In this document: one piece after another, positions 1 through 12,664 of the stretch
Layout of the letters: each line of letters opens with the position of its first letter
Numbering within the stretch: position 1 is the first letter of the stretch
From: an uncultured Pelagibacteraceae bacterium
GTDB taxonomy: Bacteria; Pseudomonadota; Alphaproteobacteria; Pelagibacterales; Pelagibacteraceae
Reading direction: 5' to 3'
Assembly (NCBI GenBank): GCA_902626645.1
Contig: CACOGC010000004.1
Location: 46,390-110,389, forward strand
DNA: 64,000 bases
Notes under the pieces: model-generated
Databases searched by the model: none
What the model was told of the DNA's origin: nothing
Seen by the model: only the letters and a program-made list of their open reading frames with translations
Program-made: the position numbers and the translations under genes

Positions 1-1984
<1,984 letters not shown>

Positions 1985-1985
<1 letters not shown>

Positions 1986-2377
1986 TGAGTGATGAATTTA
2001 AAATAGAAATAGTTAATCCAGAGAAATCCTTTTTATCAAAAGAGGATGTTAATGAGGTAGTTGTACCTGCATTTGAAGGAGAAATGGGGATACTTAAAGA
2101 TCATATTACTATAATTTCATTTTTAAAACCAGGTATTATTACCATTCAAGCAAAATCTGGTGAAGAAAAGTATTATGTTGAGGATGGAATTATTGAATTT
2201 AAAAATAATACTTTATCCATTTTAACTAGTTACATCCTTAATTTAAAAGACATTGAGAAAAATAAGTTACAGGAATTATTAAAAAATGCGGAGGAGGAAT
2301 CTAATAAACCAGAAATTAGTGATCAATTAAAATATTTGGCCGATCAAAAAGTTGAAACTATAAAGTCGATCAATTAA
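1985..2377 (+). CDS. atpC: ATP synthase F1 epsilon subunit
   Basis: The epsilon subunit is the small rotor subunit that links gamma to the c-ring and can restrain ATP hydrolysis. The N-terminal beta-sandwich shows the typical EIVNPEKSFLSKEDVNEVVV and EGEMGILKDHI segments. A short helical C-terminal region follows, for 130 residues in total. The start overlaps the atpD stop by one base. The 3' end overlaps the convergent rppH gene by 8 bases, so no dedicated terminator lies between them. Confidence 0.95.
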
Positions 2378-2846
2378 TTATTGTTTTTATTTTTTCTTTA
2401 AGTTCTTTATATACATGATATTTGAAATCCACTACCACTTCAGTTATTTTATCTAATTCAATCCATTTCCACTCTAAAAATTCTGGTTTATTTGTTTTAA
2501 TATTTATATCTTTATCTTTACCCAGGTATCTCATTAAAAACCATTTTTGTTTTTGTCCCTTATATTTACCTTTCCAAATAATACCCAATAAATTTTTTGG
2601 TAGCTCGTACGTAATTGTGCCTTCTATTTCTTTTACAAGTTCTACATTTTTGATACTAGTTTCCTCCTCTAATTCTCTATATGCGGCAGCTAGAAAATCT
2701 TCTCCGTCATCAACTCCACCTTGCGGCATTTGCCAAAAATTTTTTGGATTATCTATTCGTTTTGCAACAAAAACTTTATTTTCTTTGTTAAGGACGACAA
2801 TTCCCACTCCACTTCTAAGTGGCAGATTTTTGAATTTTTCTTCCAT
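2370..2846 (-). CDS. rppH: RNA pyrophosphohydrolase (Nudix)
   Basis: This enzyme is predicted to remove pyrophosphate from the 5' end of mRNAs, which starts decay, or to cleave dinucleoside polyphosphates. The full Nudix box is visible at residues 43-65 (GGVDDGED...RELEEETSI). The RSGVGIVVLN opening and FWQMPQGG are typical of the RppH/IalA subgroup. Length is 158 residues. It is last in the rplU-to-rppH run, with its start one base beyond the ctpA stop, and it overlaps convergent atpC by 8 bases. Confidence 0.92.
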   Translation of the reverse strand: MEEKFKNLPLRSGVGIVVLNKENKVFVAKRIDNPKNFWQMPQGGVDDGEDFLAAAYRELEEETSIKNVELVKEIEGTITYELPKNLLGIIWKGKYKGQKQKWFLMRYLGKDKDINIKTNKPEFLEWKWIELDKITEVVVDFKYHVYKELKEKIKTIIN

Positions 2847-2847
2847 A

Positions 2848-3975
2848 TTAGCCTTTAAGAAGTTTAATGGCGTATTCTAACTGATTGTCAGTTTCAGTTT
2901 TTATTCTGAAATCATCGTTTTCCTCATCAATTTCTATATCTGGTGATACCCCAACTTCAGAAATAGATTTTCCAGAAGGAAGATAATATTTGGCGACTGT
3001 AAGCCTAATTGCCCCATCATTTTTAAGGGGGATGATAGATTGCACGGAACCTTTACCATAACTATTTTCACCTAATAAAATTGCTCTTTTGTGATCTTTA
3101 AGAGCACCCGCAACTATCTCTGACGCTGAAGCTGATCCATAGTTAATTAGAACAATCAAGACTTTTCCATTTGTTAGGTCACCTTTTTTTGCAAACCATT
3201 TTCTATTTTCAGAAGGCTTTCTACTTTTTGTAGATACGATCTCTCCATTATCTAGGAAAAAGTCGGAGATTTTTATTGCTTGAGAAAGTAGTCCGCCAGG
3301 ATTGTTTCTTAGATCTAAAATGTAGGACTTAACATCTTTATTTTTTTCTAATTTTTTAATTTCTCTTTCTATTTGTTTGCCACTATTTTCATTAAACGAG
3401 GTTAGTCTTAAATAACCTATGCTTTTCTCTAAAATGTCAGCTTTAACAGATTGAATTTGTATAATTTCTCTTACAACATTAAATATTAGAGCTTTTCTCT
3501 CTCCACGTCTTCGAATTGTGAGTTCAATTCCTGATCCAACTGGCCCCCTCATTAAATCAACAGCTTCACTGAGAGATTTGCCCTGAACTTGGACATCATT
3601 AATTTTGACTATATAGTCGCCTGCTTTAATCCCTGCTCTAGATGCTGGCGTGTCATCTATAGGAGAAATGACTTTTACAACACCCGACTCCATACTCACC
3701 TCAATACCAAGACCCCCAAATTCACCACTGGTCTCAGTCTGCATTTCATTAAATATTTCTGGAGACATGTATGCTGAATAAGGGTCAAGAGATTGTAGAA
3801 GGCCATTGATTGCAGAATCCATACTCTCAGATTGATTAATTTCATCCACATATTCTTTATTGATCTTCTCAAGAACTTCTCCAAATAAATCAATTTTTTT
3901 GTAAATATCATTTTCAGCAGAATTGACATGCTGAAATAGAAAAAAAAATAAAAATAATGTTAATACTTTTTTCAT
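2848..3975 (-). CDS. ctpA: Carboxyl-terminal processing peptidase (S41)
   Basis: This is a periplasmic serine protease that trims C-termini of envelope proteins. A hydrophobic signal peptide covers residues 1-19. A PDZ domain follows at about 85-160 (EFGGLGIEV, AGIKAGDYIVKIND), then the S41 domain. The catalytic serine lies in GSASASE (281-286) and the general-base lysine in YGKGS (about 308). At 375 residues it is shorter than many family members near 440 because the C-terminal tail is reduced. The start overlaps the rsfS stop by one base. Confidence 0.95.
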   Translation of the reverse strand: MKKVLTLFLFFFLFQHVNSAENDIYKKIDLFGEVLEKINKEYVDEINQSESMDSAINGLLQSLDPYSAYMSPEIFNEMQTETSGEFGGLGIEVSMESGVVKVISPIDDTPASRAGIKAGDYIVKINDVQVQGKSLSEAVDLMRGPVGSGIELTIRRRGERKALIFNVVREIIQIQSVKADILEKSIGYLRLTSFNENSGKQIEREIKKLEKNKDVKSYILDLRNNPGGLLSQAIKISDFFLDNGEIVSTKSRKPSENRKWFAKKGDLTNGKVLIVLINYGSASASEIVAGALKDHKRAILLGENSYGKGSVQSIIPLKNDGAIRLTVAKYYLPSGKSISEVGVSPDIEIDEENDDFRIKTETDNQLEYAIKLLKG

Positions 3976-4325
3976 TAAATAATTAATTTTTCTTTAGGGA
4001 TTAGTTCGGACCACATTTTTTCAAGTTCATAAAATTTTCTTTTTTCTGGGTGAAAAATATGAACAATTAAGTCTATACCATCAATTAATTTCCATTCACT
4101 GCTATCTGCTCCCTCAATTTTTGAATTTTTTATGCCATTATCTTTAAATTTTTCCAAAACTTGCTCAGATAAAGATTGTATATGCCTAGAAGAAGTGCCG
4201 CTCGCAATAATCATAAAATCAGCCATAGAACTTTTGTCTTTGAGATCTATGCTTATTATGTCTTGAGCCTTGTTAATATCCAATGTTTTGATGATAGAAT
4301 TTTTAAGATCTGAAATTTTATCCAT
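3975..4325 (-). CDS. rsfS: Ribosomal silencing factor RsfS
   Basis: RsfS (Iojap/DUF143 family) binds L14 on the large ribosomal subunit and blocks subunit joining when nutrients are short. The 116-residue protein shows the diagnostic pattern SSMADFMIIASGTSSRHIQ, then EGADSSEWKLIDG and DLIVHIFHPEKRKFYELEKMW. Its position after nadD is the usual one. In many alphaproteobacteria rlmH and an M23 peptidase gene come next; here ctpA follows directly with a one-base overlap. Confidence 0.95.
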   Translation of the reverse strand: MDKISDLKNSIIKTLDINKAQDIISIDLKDKSSMADFMIIASGTSSRHIQSLSEQVLEKFKDNGIKNSKIEGADSSEWKLIDGIDLIVHIFHPEKRKFYELEKMWSELIPKEKLII

Positions 4326-4342
4326 TAATTAATTTTAGACTA

Positions 4343-4864
4343 TCAAATTTTCCTTAATTGAGAAGATGAAATATTGACTTTATTAAAGTTAACAAATTTA
4401 AATTTCTTACTTTTAAGGGTTTTATATGTCTTTGAATTTAATGATTTTTTCTTATATCCATATCTATCAAAAACTAAGATATTACATTTTTCTGAAATCT
4501 GTTTCCATTTATGCCATTTATGGAAATTAACTAAATTATCTGCACCCATTAAGAAAAAAATTTCATTTTTTTTATTCTTGTTGAAGTAATTTATTAAATT
4601 TATTGTTTTATTTGATTTAATTTTATTTTCATAAAATTTGACCTCAATAAATTTATTTTTTTTAATAATCATTTTACATCCTTTAATTCTAGATTTCAGG
4701 CTTAAAGAACTTTTTATTTTGAAAGGATTTTTTTTTGTAATGGCCCATATAATCTTTTCAAGTTTAAATCTTTTTACTGCTTCTTTAGATATAGCTAGAT
4801 GACCATTGTGAGCAGGATCAAATGAACCACCTAAAATTCCAATTCTTTTTTTTTTCAAATTCAA
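4343..4864 (-). CDS. nadD: Nicotinate-nucleotide adenylyltransferase
   Basis: NadD adenylates nicotinate mononucleotide in NAD synthesis. The nucleotidyltransferase motif GGSFDPAHNGHL with its HxGH histidines lies at residues 12-23. The C-terminal ISSSQLRK matches the family ISSTxIR motif. The MGADNL segment is also typical. The protein is compact at 173 residues, against 190-215 in many relatives. The region is very lysine-rich, in line with its AT-rich coding. It lies between proA and rsfS on the same strand. Confidence 0.93.
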   Translation of the reverse strand: MNLKKKRIGILGGSFDPAHNGHLAISKEAVKRFKLEKIIWAITKKNPFKIKSSLSLKSRIKGCKMIIKKNKFIEVKFYENKIKSNKTINLINYFNKNKKNEIFFLMGADNLVNFHKWHKWKQISEKCNILVFDRYGYKKKSLNSKTYKTLKSKKFKFVNFNKVNISSSQLRKI

Positions 4865-4865
4865 A

Positions 4866-6115
4866 TTACTTCCTTACTTGGCCTTTGCTGGTGACTTGAT
4901 ATTTATAGGAAATAAGTTGATTAAGTCCTACGGGACCTCTAGGTGGAAGTGTGTTGGTTGAGATTCCCACTTCGCCACCAAACCCAAATTCACCTCCATC
5001 TGCAAATTGAGTTGAAGTATTGTGCATAGCTATTGAACTTTTTACCTCATTTAAAAATTTTTTTGCTGCTTTTTTGTTTTGAGTAATAATACAATCCGTA
5101 TGCATGGTTCCGTATTTGTTAATATGCGCTATAGCCTCATCTATATTTTTTACTGATTTTACAGATACGACAGGTGACAAATATTCTTTTGACCAATCTT
5201 TTATCGAAGCTTTCTGAATTTTTTTATCATAAAGTTTTCTTATCTTATTATCTCCAATAATTTTACATCCATTTTCTTCTAAATTTTTTAAAATCTTATT
5301 TCCAAATTTCTTGATTATTTTTTCGTGTAAAAGAATTGTTTCAGTTGCTCCACATATTGCGGTATTCCTCAATTTAGCATTATGAACTATTTTATTTGCA
5401 ATCTTAGGATTTGCATTTTTATCTACATAAGAATGACAAATACCTTCCAAATGACCAATTGTTGGAACAGATGACAAATCCTGTACTTTTTTTACTAAAC
5501 CTTTCCCACCTCTTGGAATTATTACATCAATAAATTTATTCATTTTTTGTAGAAGAAAATCAACAACACTTCTTTTTTTAAGTTTTAAAAATTGAACAAA
5601 ATTTTCATCGACATTATTTTTCTTTAGTGATTTTCTAAAGAATTTTGTGAGAATAAGATTAGAATAATAAGCTTCAGATCCACCTTTTAAAATGACGGCA
5701 TTCCCAGACTTAAAACATAACGATGCAACATCTGCTGTAACATTGGGTCTACTTTCGTATATAACACCAATTACACCAATAGGTATAGATACTTTTGATA
5801 TTACTAAACCATTTGGCCTTTTCCATTTTTCTAAAATGACATTTGTAGGATCCCTTAAACTAATGATTTTTTTTATAGAATTGGTTATCGCAATTATTTT
5901 TTTGTCATTTAATATTAATCTTTGGATTAAATTATTTTTAATACCTTTTTTGTAGGCATTCTTAATATCTTTTTTATTTTCATTAATTATTAATTTTTTG
6001 TTCTTTAAAATTAGAAGACGATAATCTTTTAGAACTTTGTCCTTTTTTTTTGTACTTAAACTTTTATTAATAGCTTTTTTTGATTTTTTTCCGATATCAG
6101 TTAGTAGCTTTTGCA

Positions 6116-6116
<1 letters not shown>
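4866..6116 (-). CDS. proA: Gamma-glutamyl phosphate reductase
   Basis: ProA reduces gamma-glutamyl phosphate to glutamate semialdehyde, the second step of proline synthesis, using NADPH. The 416-residue protein has the aldehyde dehydrogenase fold. The catalytic cysteine is in NTAICGATE, and the substrate-binding segments ESRPNVTADV, IPRGGKGLV and FGFGGEVGIST are present. The start overlaps the proB stop by one base, so both enzymes of the labile-intermediate pair are likely made together. Confidence 0.97.
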
Positions 6117-8204
<2,088 letters not shown>

Positions 8205-8222
8205 CTATTTTGAGTTGTAATA

Positions 8223-8477
8223 TTAATTGGGTTTTACTGAAACAAAAGTTCTATCGGATTTTGTTTTTTTAAAAACAACTTTACCTTTAATTACTGAAAA
8301 AATTGAGTGATCTTTACCCATACCCACATTTTCTCCTGGAAATATCTTAGTACCTCTTTGTCTAACAATTATGTTGCCAGGAATAACATTTTGACCACCA
8401 TATTTTTTTACACCAAGTCTTCTGCCGGCACTATCTCTACCGTTCCTTGATGACCCACCAGCTTTTTTCGTAGCCAT
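8223..8477 (-). CDS. rpmA: 50S ribosomal protein L27
   Basis: L27 lies near the peptidyl transferase centre. The 84-residue protein begins [20 protein letters not shown], the highly conserved L27 N-terminus, and contains [19 protein letters not shown]. It starts 11 bases after the rplU stop and precedes obgE by 27 bases. There is no N-terminal processing extension of the Firmicutes type. Confidence 0.98.
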   Translation of the reverse strand: MATKKAGGSSRNGRDSAGRRLGVKKYGGQNVIPGNIIVRQRGTKIFPGENVGMGKDHSIFSVIKGKVVFKKTKSDRTFVSVKPN

Positions 8478-8488
8478 ATTTTATTCCT

Positions 8489-8887
8489 TTATTTACTCAA
8501 TTCTTTTTTTTCAGAATCTTTTTTTGTTGGTTTTGAAATCTTCTCAGCCTCAGATAAAATCTTACCATCTTTTGAAAAAATTTTATTTATTCTGATCATA
8601 GAATATTCTTGTCTATGACCATTTTTTCTTCTTGAGTTTTGTCTTCTTCTCTTTTTAAAAATAAGTACAGTTCTATTTTTACTATTTTTAATCAGGTTTG
8701 CTTCAACTTTGGCACCTTGAATTGTTGGCGAACCAATTTCTATTACTTTGTTATCGCCATATGCCAATATGTCATTAAACTCAATTTTAGTATCAGATTT
8801 TAAATTTGGTAATTTTTCAATTTTCAAAATTTCACCAGACTTCACTTTATATTGTTTTCCACCTGATTGTATAACTGCATATGACAT
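8489..8887 (-). CDS. rplU: 50S ribosomal protein L21
   Basis: L21 binds 23S rRNA in the large subunit. The start MSYAVIQSGGKQYKVKSGE and the KRRRRQNSRRKNGHRQ segment are diagnostic. It has 132 residues; beyond the usual 103 or so there is a lysine/serine-rich C-terminal tail (about 100-132), as often seen in alphaproteobacteria. It is first in a nine-gene same-strand run and is preceded by a good sigma70-like promoter. Confidence 0.96.
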   Translation of the reverse strand: MSYAVIQSGGKQYKVKSGEILKIEKLPNLKSDTKIEFNDILAYGDNKVIEIGSPTIQGAKVEANLIKNSKNRTVLIFKKRRRQNSRRKNGHRQEYSMIRINKIFSKDGKILSEAEKISKPTKKDSEKKELSK

Positions 8888-8910
8888 AAAATAGATTTTT
8901 TTTATCAGGC

Positions 8911-8938
8911 AATATAGTCAGGGCATTCCTTTAGTCAA
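8911..8938 (-). promoter_or_regulatory. Predicted sigma70-like promoter of rplU
   Basis: On the minus strand, TTGACT (8938-8933) and TATATT (8916-8911) are separated by 16 bases, about 25 bases upstream of the rplU ATG. It lies in the 60-base gap between gloB and rplU. It would drive the long rplU-rpmA-obgE-proBA-nadD-rsfS-ctpA-rppH run. Prediction by eye only. Confidence 0.6.
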
Positions 8939-8947
8939 GCTTATTAA

Positions 8948-9667
8948 CTAAAAATTATCCTTTAAATCTCTCAATTTTGAAAAACTTTCTAAATCTTTTG
9001 CTTTAAGAAATATATTACATTCTAATTCATCAGCTAAAGTACTTGGTATTGTTGGTAATGCATTTTTAAGTTTCTTGTTAATCTCTAGTATTTTATTTTT
9101 TAATTTTAAATTACCAGAGTCATTAGCGATACAAAAATTTGAGTTTTGTAAAGTGTATTCATGGCCACAATATATTTCTGTATCTTTTGGTAATGATTTA
9201 ATTTTTTTAAGTGAATTATACATTTGCTCGTAGGTACCTTCAAAAATTCTGCCACACCCTAAAGAGAATAGAGTATCACCAGTAAAAATTTTTTTTTCTT
9301 TAAAAAAATGAAAAGCGATATGACCAGATGTATGACCTGGAACATGATAAATTTTTGCCTCAAAATTATCTTGTTTCCATATTTGATTATCCTCTAGAGA
9401 TATATCAATCTCAGGTATACGATTTTTATCTCCAATAAACCCGACCACCTTAGAATTATACTTTTTTTTTAATTCAAGATTTCCACCCACATGATCGTAA
9501 TGATGGTGAGTATTAAGTATGAATTTTAAATTTATTTTTGAATTATCAAGATAATTGATTATTGGTGTAGACTCGCTAGGGTCAATGACACAAGCGGTTT
9601 GATTTTCTTCATCAATGATTAAGTAGCTATAATTATCCTGTAGACATTTAATAATTTCAATTTTCAT
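8948..9667 (-). CDS. gloB: Hydroxyacylglutathione hydrolase (glyoxalase II)
   Basis: Glyoxalase II hydrolyses S-lactoylglutathione to lactate and glutathione, finishing methylglyoxal detoxification. The metallo-beta-lactamase motif THHHYDH is at residues 53-59, and further metal ligands lie in VPGHTSGH, FTGDTLFSLGCGR and YCGHEYT. The 239-residue length fits GloB. It begins directly after the metW stop, so it is likely the third gene of the SAM-II-controlled metX operon. Confidence 0.93.
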   Translation of the reverse strand: MKIEIIKCLQDNYSYLIIDEENQTACVIDPSESTPIINYLDNSKINLKFILNTHHHYDHVGGNLELKKKYNSKVVGFIGDKNRIPEIDISLEDNQIWKQDNFEAKIYHVPGHTSGHIAFHFFKEKKIFTGDTLFSLGCGRIFEGTYEQMYNSLKKIKSLPKDTEIYCGHEYTLQNSNFCIANDSGNLKLKNKILEINKKLKNALPTIPSTLADELECNIFLKAKDLESFSKLRDLKDNF

Positions 9668-10264
9668 TTATTTTTCTATTAAAAATATACCAAGTTCTCC
9701 AAATAAATTTTTAAAAATAAGATTTGATTTATTAATATCAGACACATTCTCATTAATTAACGCTAAAGATTTAAAAATTTTAAAGTTTATAATCTTAGAA
9801 AATCCTACAAAATCTTTTATTGTGCACATATGAATGTTTGGTGTGTTATACCAATCATGAGGTAAAGAGTTTGTAATTGGCATTGTTCCTTTAAATAATA
9901 AATTTAATCTTACTTTCCAATGCCCAAAATTTGGAATAGTTACTATAGCTTTGTTACCAACTCGTAAAAGCTCTTTAATTACAGTCTCAGGATTTATAAA
10001 AGCTTGTAAAGTTTGTCCAAGAACAACATAGTCAAAAGAGTCATTTGGAAATTGCTTTAAATCAAATTCTGCATTTCCTTCGATAACAGTTAGCCCTTTA
10101 GCAATACAAGTTTGTACTTTTTCTTTTGAAATCTCAATTCCTCTGATATTAACATTTTTATTTATTTTCAAAAATTCCATTAAAGTTCCATCGTCACATC
10201 CTACATCAAGAACTTTTGTGTCTTTATCAATTAAATCTGAAATAATTTTATACTCTGGTTTCAT
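9668..10264 (-). CDS. metW: Methionine biosynthesis protein MetW
   Basis: MetW is a class I methyltransferase-fold protein that works with MetX in homoserine acylation in proteobacteria. The SAM-type motif VLDVGCDDGTL lies at residues 18-28, followed by MetW-typical DYVVLGQTLQ and the PHDWYNTPNIH segment. It has 198 residues. The ATG overlaps the metX stop by four bases (ATGA), which suggests coupled translation and a stoichiometric pair. Confidence 0.95.
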   Translation of the reverse strand: MKPEYKIISDLIDKDTKVLDVGCDDGTLMEFLKINKNVNIRGIEISKEKVQTCIAKGLTVIEGNAEFDLKQFPNDSFDYVVLGQTLQAFINPETVIKELLRVGNKAIVTIPNFGHWKVRLNLLFKGTMPITNSLPHDWYNTPNIHMCTIKDFVGFSKIINFKIFKSLALINENVSDINKSNLIFKNLFGELGIFLIEK

Positions 10265-11385
10265 GAAAGTTTTTCTGCATACGATTTATCTAAAAAATTT
10301 TTTAGAGCTTTTAAGAAATCGGGAACATTAAGCAAAAAAGAATCGTGCCCTTTATCAGACTCAATTTCGACGAAACCCACATTTGCGCCAACTGCGTTTA
10401 AGGCAATTACAATGTCTTTATTTTCTTGTGTTGGATAAAGCCAATCTGAAGTAAAGGATATTATAAAAAATTTTGCTTTAGTATTTTTAAAAGCATCAGA
10501 TAAATTACCATTAAATTGTTTTACTAAATCAAAATAATCCATTGCTCTAGTAATATATAGATAACTATTCGCGTCGAATCGATCTACAAATACGGAACCT
10601 TGGTATCTAAGATAACTTTCAATTTGAAAGTCAGCATCAAACCCAAATTTTAAATCATCTCTTTCTTGAAGTTTTCTACCAAATTTTTCTTGAAGTCCTT
10701 TTTTTGAGAGATACGTAATATGTGCAGCCATTCTAGCTACAGCTAATCCTTTATCGGGTACGATATTTTTTGAATTATAATCTCCATCAGACCAATTATG
10801 ATCAGCCGCAATGGCTTGTCTGCCAAGTTCATTAAAAGCAATATTTTGCGCAGAATGGCTTGAAGTACAAGCAATTGGTATTGCTGTTTTAGCTTTATCA
10901 GGATAATTACTAATAAATTGTAGGACTTGCATTCCACCCATTGAACCACCTACTACTGAAAAAAGTTTTTTTATTCCAAAAAAATCCAATAAATTAATTT
11001 GTGCATTCACCATGTCATTAATTGTGATGACTGGGAAATCTGTTCCATAAATTTTTTTTGTCTTGGGATTTTCATGGCCAGGCCCAAAAGACCCCATACA
11101 CCCACCTATTACATTTGCACAGATTACAAAATATTTATCCGTATCTATCGACTTGCCAGAGCCTACTGCGTAAGACCACCAACCATCCTTTTTGGTCACT
11201 GGATTTATACCTGTAACAAATTGGTCACCTGTTAAAGCATGAAATACTAAAATTGCGTTATCTTTTTCATTATTGAGGGAACCATAAGTTTCATACGCTA
11301 AAGGAAAATTATTAATAGTCTGACCACAGTCTAATTTAAGCGGTTTTTCAACAATCAACGTTTTTATATTTTGTTTTTTATTCAT
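10261..11385 (-). CDS. metX: Homoserine O-acyltransferase
   Basis: MetX acylates homoserine, usually with acetyl-CoA, to commit it to methionine. It is an alpha/beta hydrolase. The nucleophile elbow GGSMGGMQ lies near residue 146 and the catalytic histidine in DKGHDSFL near 350. The oxyanion region HALTGD is also present. Length 374 is normal. Acetyl versus succinyl donor preference cannot be settled from the motifs alone. A SAM-II riboswitch precedes it. Confidence 0.96.
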   Translation of the reverse strand: MNKKQNIKTLIVEKPLKLDCGQTINNFPLAYETYGSLNNEKDNAILVFHALTGDQFVTGINPVTKKDGWWSYAVGSGKSIDTDKYFVICANVIGGCMGSFGPGHENPKTKKIYGTDFPVITINDMVNAQINLLDFFGIKKLFSVVGGSMGGMQVLQFISNYPDKAKTAIPIACTSSHSAQNIAFNELGRQAIAADHNWSDGDYNSKNIVPDKGLAVARMAAHITYLSKKGLQEKFGRKLQERDDLKFGFDADFQIESYLRYQGSVFVDRFDANSYLYITRAMDYFDLVKQFNGNLSDAFKNTKAKFFIISFTSDWLYPTQENKDIVIALNAVGANVGFVEIESDKGHDSFLLNVPDFLKALKNFLDKSYAEKLS

Positions 11386-11419
11386 AATAAAAGCTGAAAG
11401 TTGAATTGTGAGAAAAAAA

Positions 11420-11472
11420 ACTTTTTTAGCGGTTTTTTTAAAGCGCTCGCAATTCAGGTAAATCAGCGCATA
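11420..11472 (-). ncRNA. SAM-II riboswitch upstream of metX
   Basis: Read on the minus strand, the element runs GCGCTGATTTACC, GAATTGC, GAGCGC, an A-rich stretch, and then GCTAAAAAAG. GCGCT (5') pairs with AGCGC (3') to form P1. The A-rich segment and the downstream GCTAAAAA fit the H-type pseudoknot of the SAM-II family, whose metagenomic member carries GCGCUGAUUUAACC and GCUAAAAAGGG. SAM binding in this class hides the ribosome-binding site. The aptamer ends about 35 bases before the metX ATG. The match is strong to the eye; a covariance-model search was not run. Confidence 0.88.
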
Positions 11473-11475
11473 AAT

Positions 11476-11504
11476 TTTGTACTAGAAGTTATTTAGTATG
11501 TCAA
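11476..11504 (-). promoter_or_regulatory. Predicted promoter of metX-metW-gloB
   Basis: A perfect TTGACA (11504-11499) is followed after 17 bases by TACAAA (11481-11476). Transcription would begin around 11470, essentially at the first base of the SAM-II aptamer. This arrangement supports both the promoter and the riboswitch calls. Confidence 0.6.
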
Positions 11505-11587
11505 TTTTTAAAATAATTACACTTAAACTATATAAAAAAATGTTTTTTTATTTATAAAGAGCATAAAATTTATAAAAGTTGGCAACA

Positions 11588-12664
11588 ATGAGATTTAAGA
11601 GATTGAATATTGAAACCTATGAGCCTGGTAAATCCAGTATTAAGAGATTTCATCAAGTTGTAAAGCTATCTGCAAATGAGTCGGCCTTAGGTGTCAGCTC
11701 AAAGGCTAAAAAGGTTTTGTCTAATAAAAATTTAAGTTTTTTTAGGTACCCAGATGGCAAGTCTAAAGCCTTAAGAAGTCAAATATCTAAAAAGTTTCAA
11801 TGCGATGAAGATAGAATTATTTGTGGCGCTGGATCTGATGAGGTTATTCAAATGTTATGTCAATTATTTTTGAATCCTAAGGATGAAGTTATTCTTCCTC
11901 AGTATAGTTTTTTAATGTACAGGATATATGCCAAAATAGTTGGTGCAAAAGTTATTTTTGCTAAAGAAAAAAATTTCAAAGTATCAATTCCTGAAATTAT
12001 TAAAAATGTTTCAAAAAAAACAAAAATTGTTTTTTTAGCAAATCCTAATAATCCAACTGGAACATACCTTACAAATTCTGAACTTTTAGAACTAAGAAAA
12101 AAATTGAGAAAAAATATTCTGCTAGTAGTGGACGATGCATATGCAGAATATATGCAAAATAATGATTATAAAAGTGGATTAAAATTATTCAAAAATAAAC
12201 AAAATGTCTTTATTTTAAGAACATTTTCTAAAATCTACGGTTTATCTTCTCTAAGAGTAGGGTGGGGATATGGTTCAAAAAAAATTATTAAAGCACTGAA
12301 TGTTATTAAGCCACCTTTTAATGTTAATGAAGTAGCACAAAAAGCTGCCATTGAGTCTCTTAAGGATACTAAGTTTATAAATCGTTCAATAAAACACAAT
12401 TTTATTTACGCAAAAAAATTGAAAAAGTTCCTTAAGCAATATGGAATTGATTCAAATAATGTATCGGCCAATTTTTTATTATTAAATTTTGGGAAATGTA
12501 GATTTAAAGCAAAATATTTTTATGAAAAATTAAAAATGAAAGGAATTATCTTAAGATCAACAGAAAATGGCTATAATATAAGAAATATGTTACGATTAAC
12601 TATTGGATCAAAAACAGATAATTTAAAATTTATTCGAGCAGCAAAAGGAATATTTAATAAATGA
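11588..12664 (+). CDS. hisC: Histidinol-phosphate aminotransferase family
   Basis: This is a PLP-dependent class I/II aminotransferase for histidinol phosphate and possibly aromatic 2-oxo acids. Visible features are VKLSANES, the PNNPTGTYL loop, DDAYAEY, and the PLP lysine in TFSKIYGLSSLRVGW. The ATG at 11588 is preferred to the TTG at 11579 in the track. It overlaps the following tyrC by four bases (ATGA). That pairing is common in alphaproteobacteria and suggests a role in tyrosine/phenylalanine as well as histidine synthesis. Confidence 0.9.
   Translation: MRFKRLNIETYEPGKSSIKRFHQVVKLSANESALGVSSKAKKVLSNKNLSFFRYPDGKSKALRSQISKKFQCDEDRIICGAGSDEVIQMLCQLFLNPKDEVILPQYSFLMYRIYAKIVGAKVIFAKEKNFKVSIPEIIKNVSKKTKIVFLANPNNPTGTYLTNSELLELRKKLRKNILLVVDDAYAEYMQNNDYKSGLKLFKNKQNVFILRTFSKIYGLSSLRVGWGYGSKKIIKALNVIKPPFNVNEVAQKAAIESLKDTKFINRSIKHNFIYAKKLKKFLKQYGIDSNNVSANFLLLNFGKCRFKAKYFYEKLKMKGIILRSTENGYNIRNMLRLTIGSKTDNLKFIRAAKGIFNK

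Noticed and set aside
2422-2880. 152-codon plus-strand ORF opposite rppH
   Set aside because: It lies antisense to a gene with a full Nudix box and its product is a serine/phenylalanine-rich chance translation. Treated as a shadow.
3696-3929. 77-codon ORF in another minus-strand frame of ctpA
   Set aside because: It overlaps the signal and PDZ regions of ctpA and has no recognisable features.
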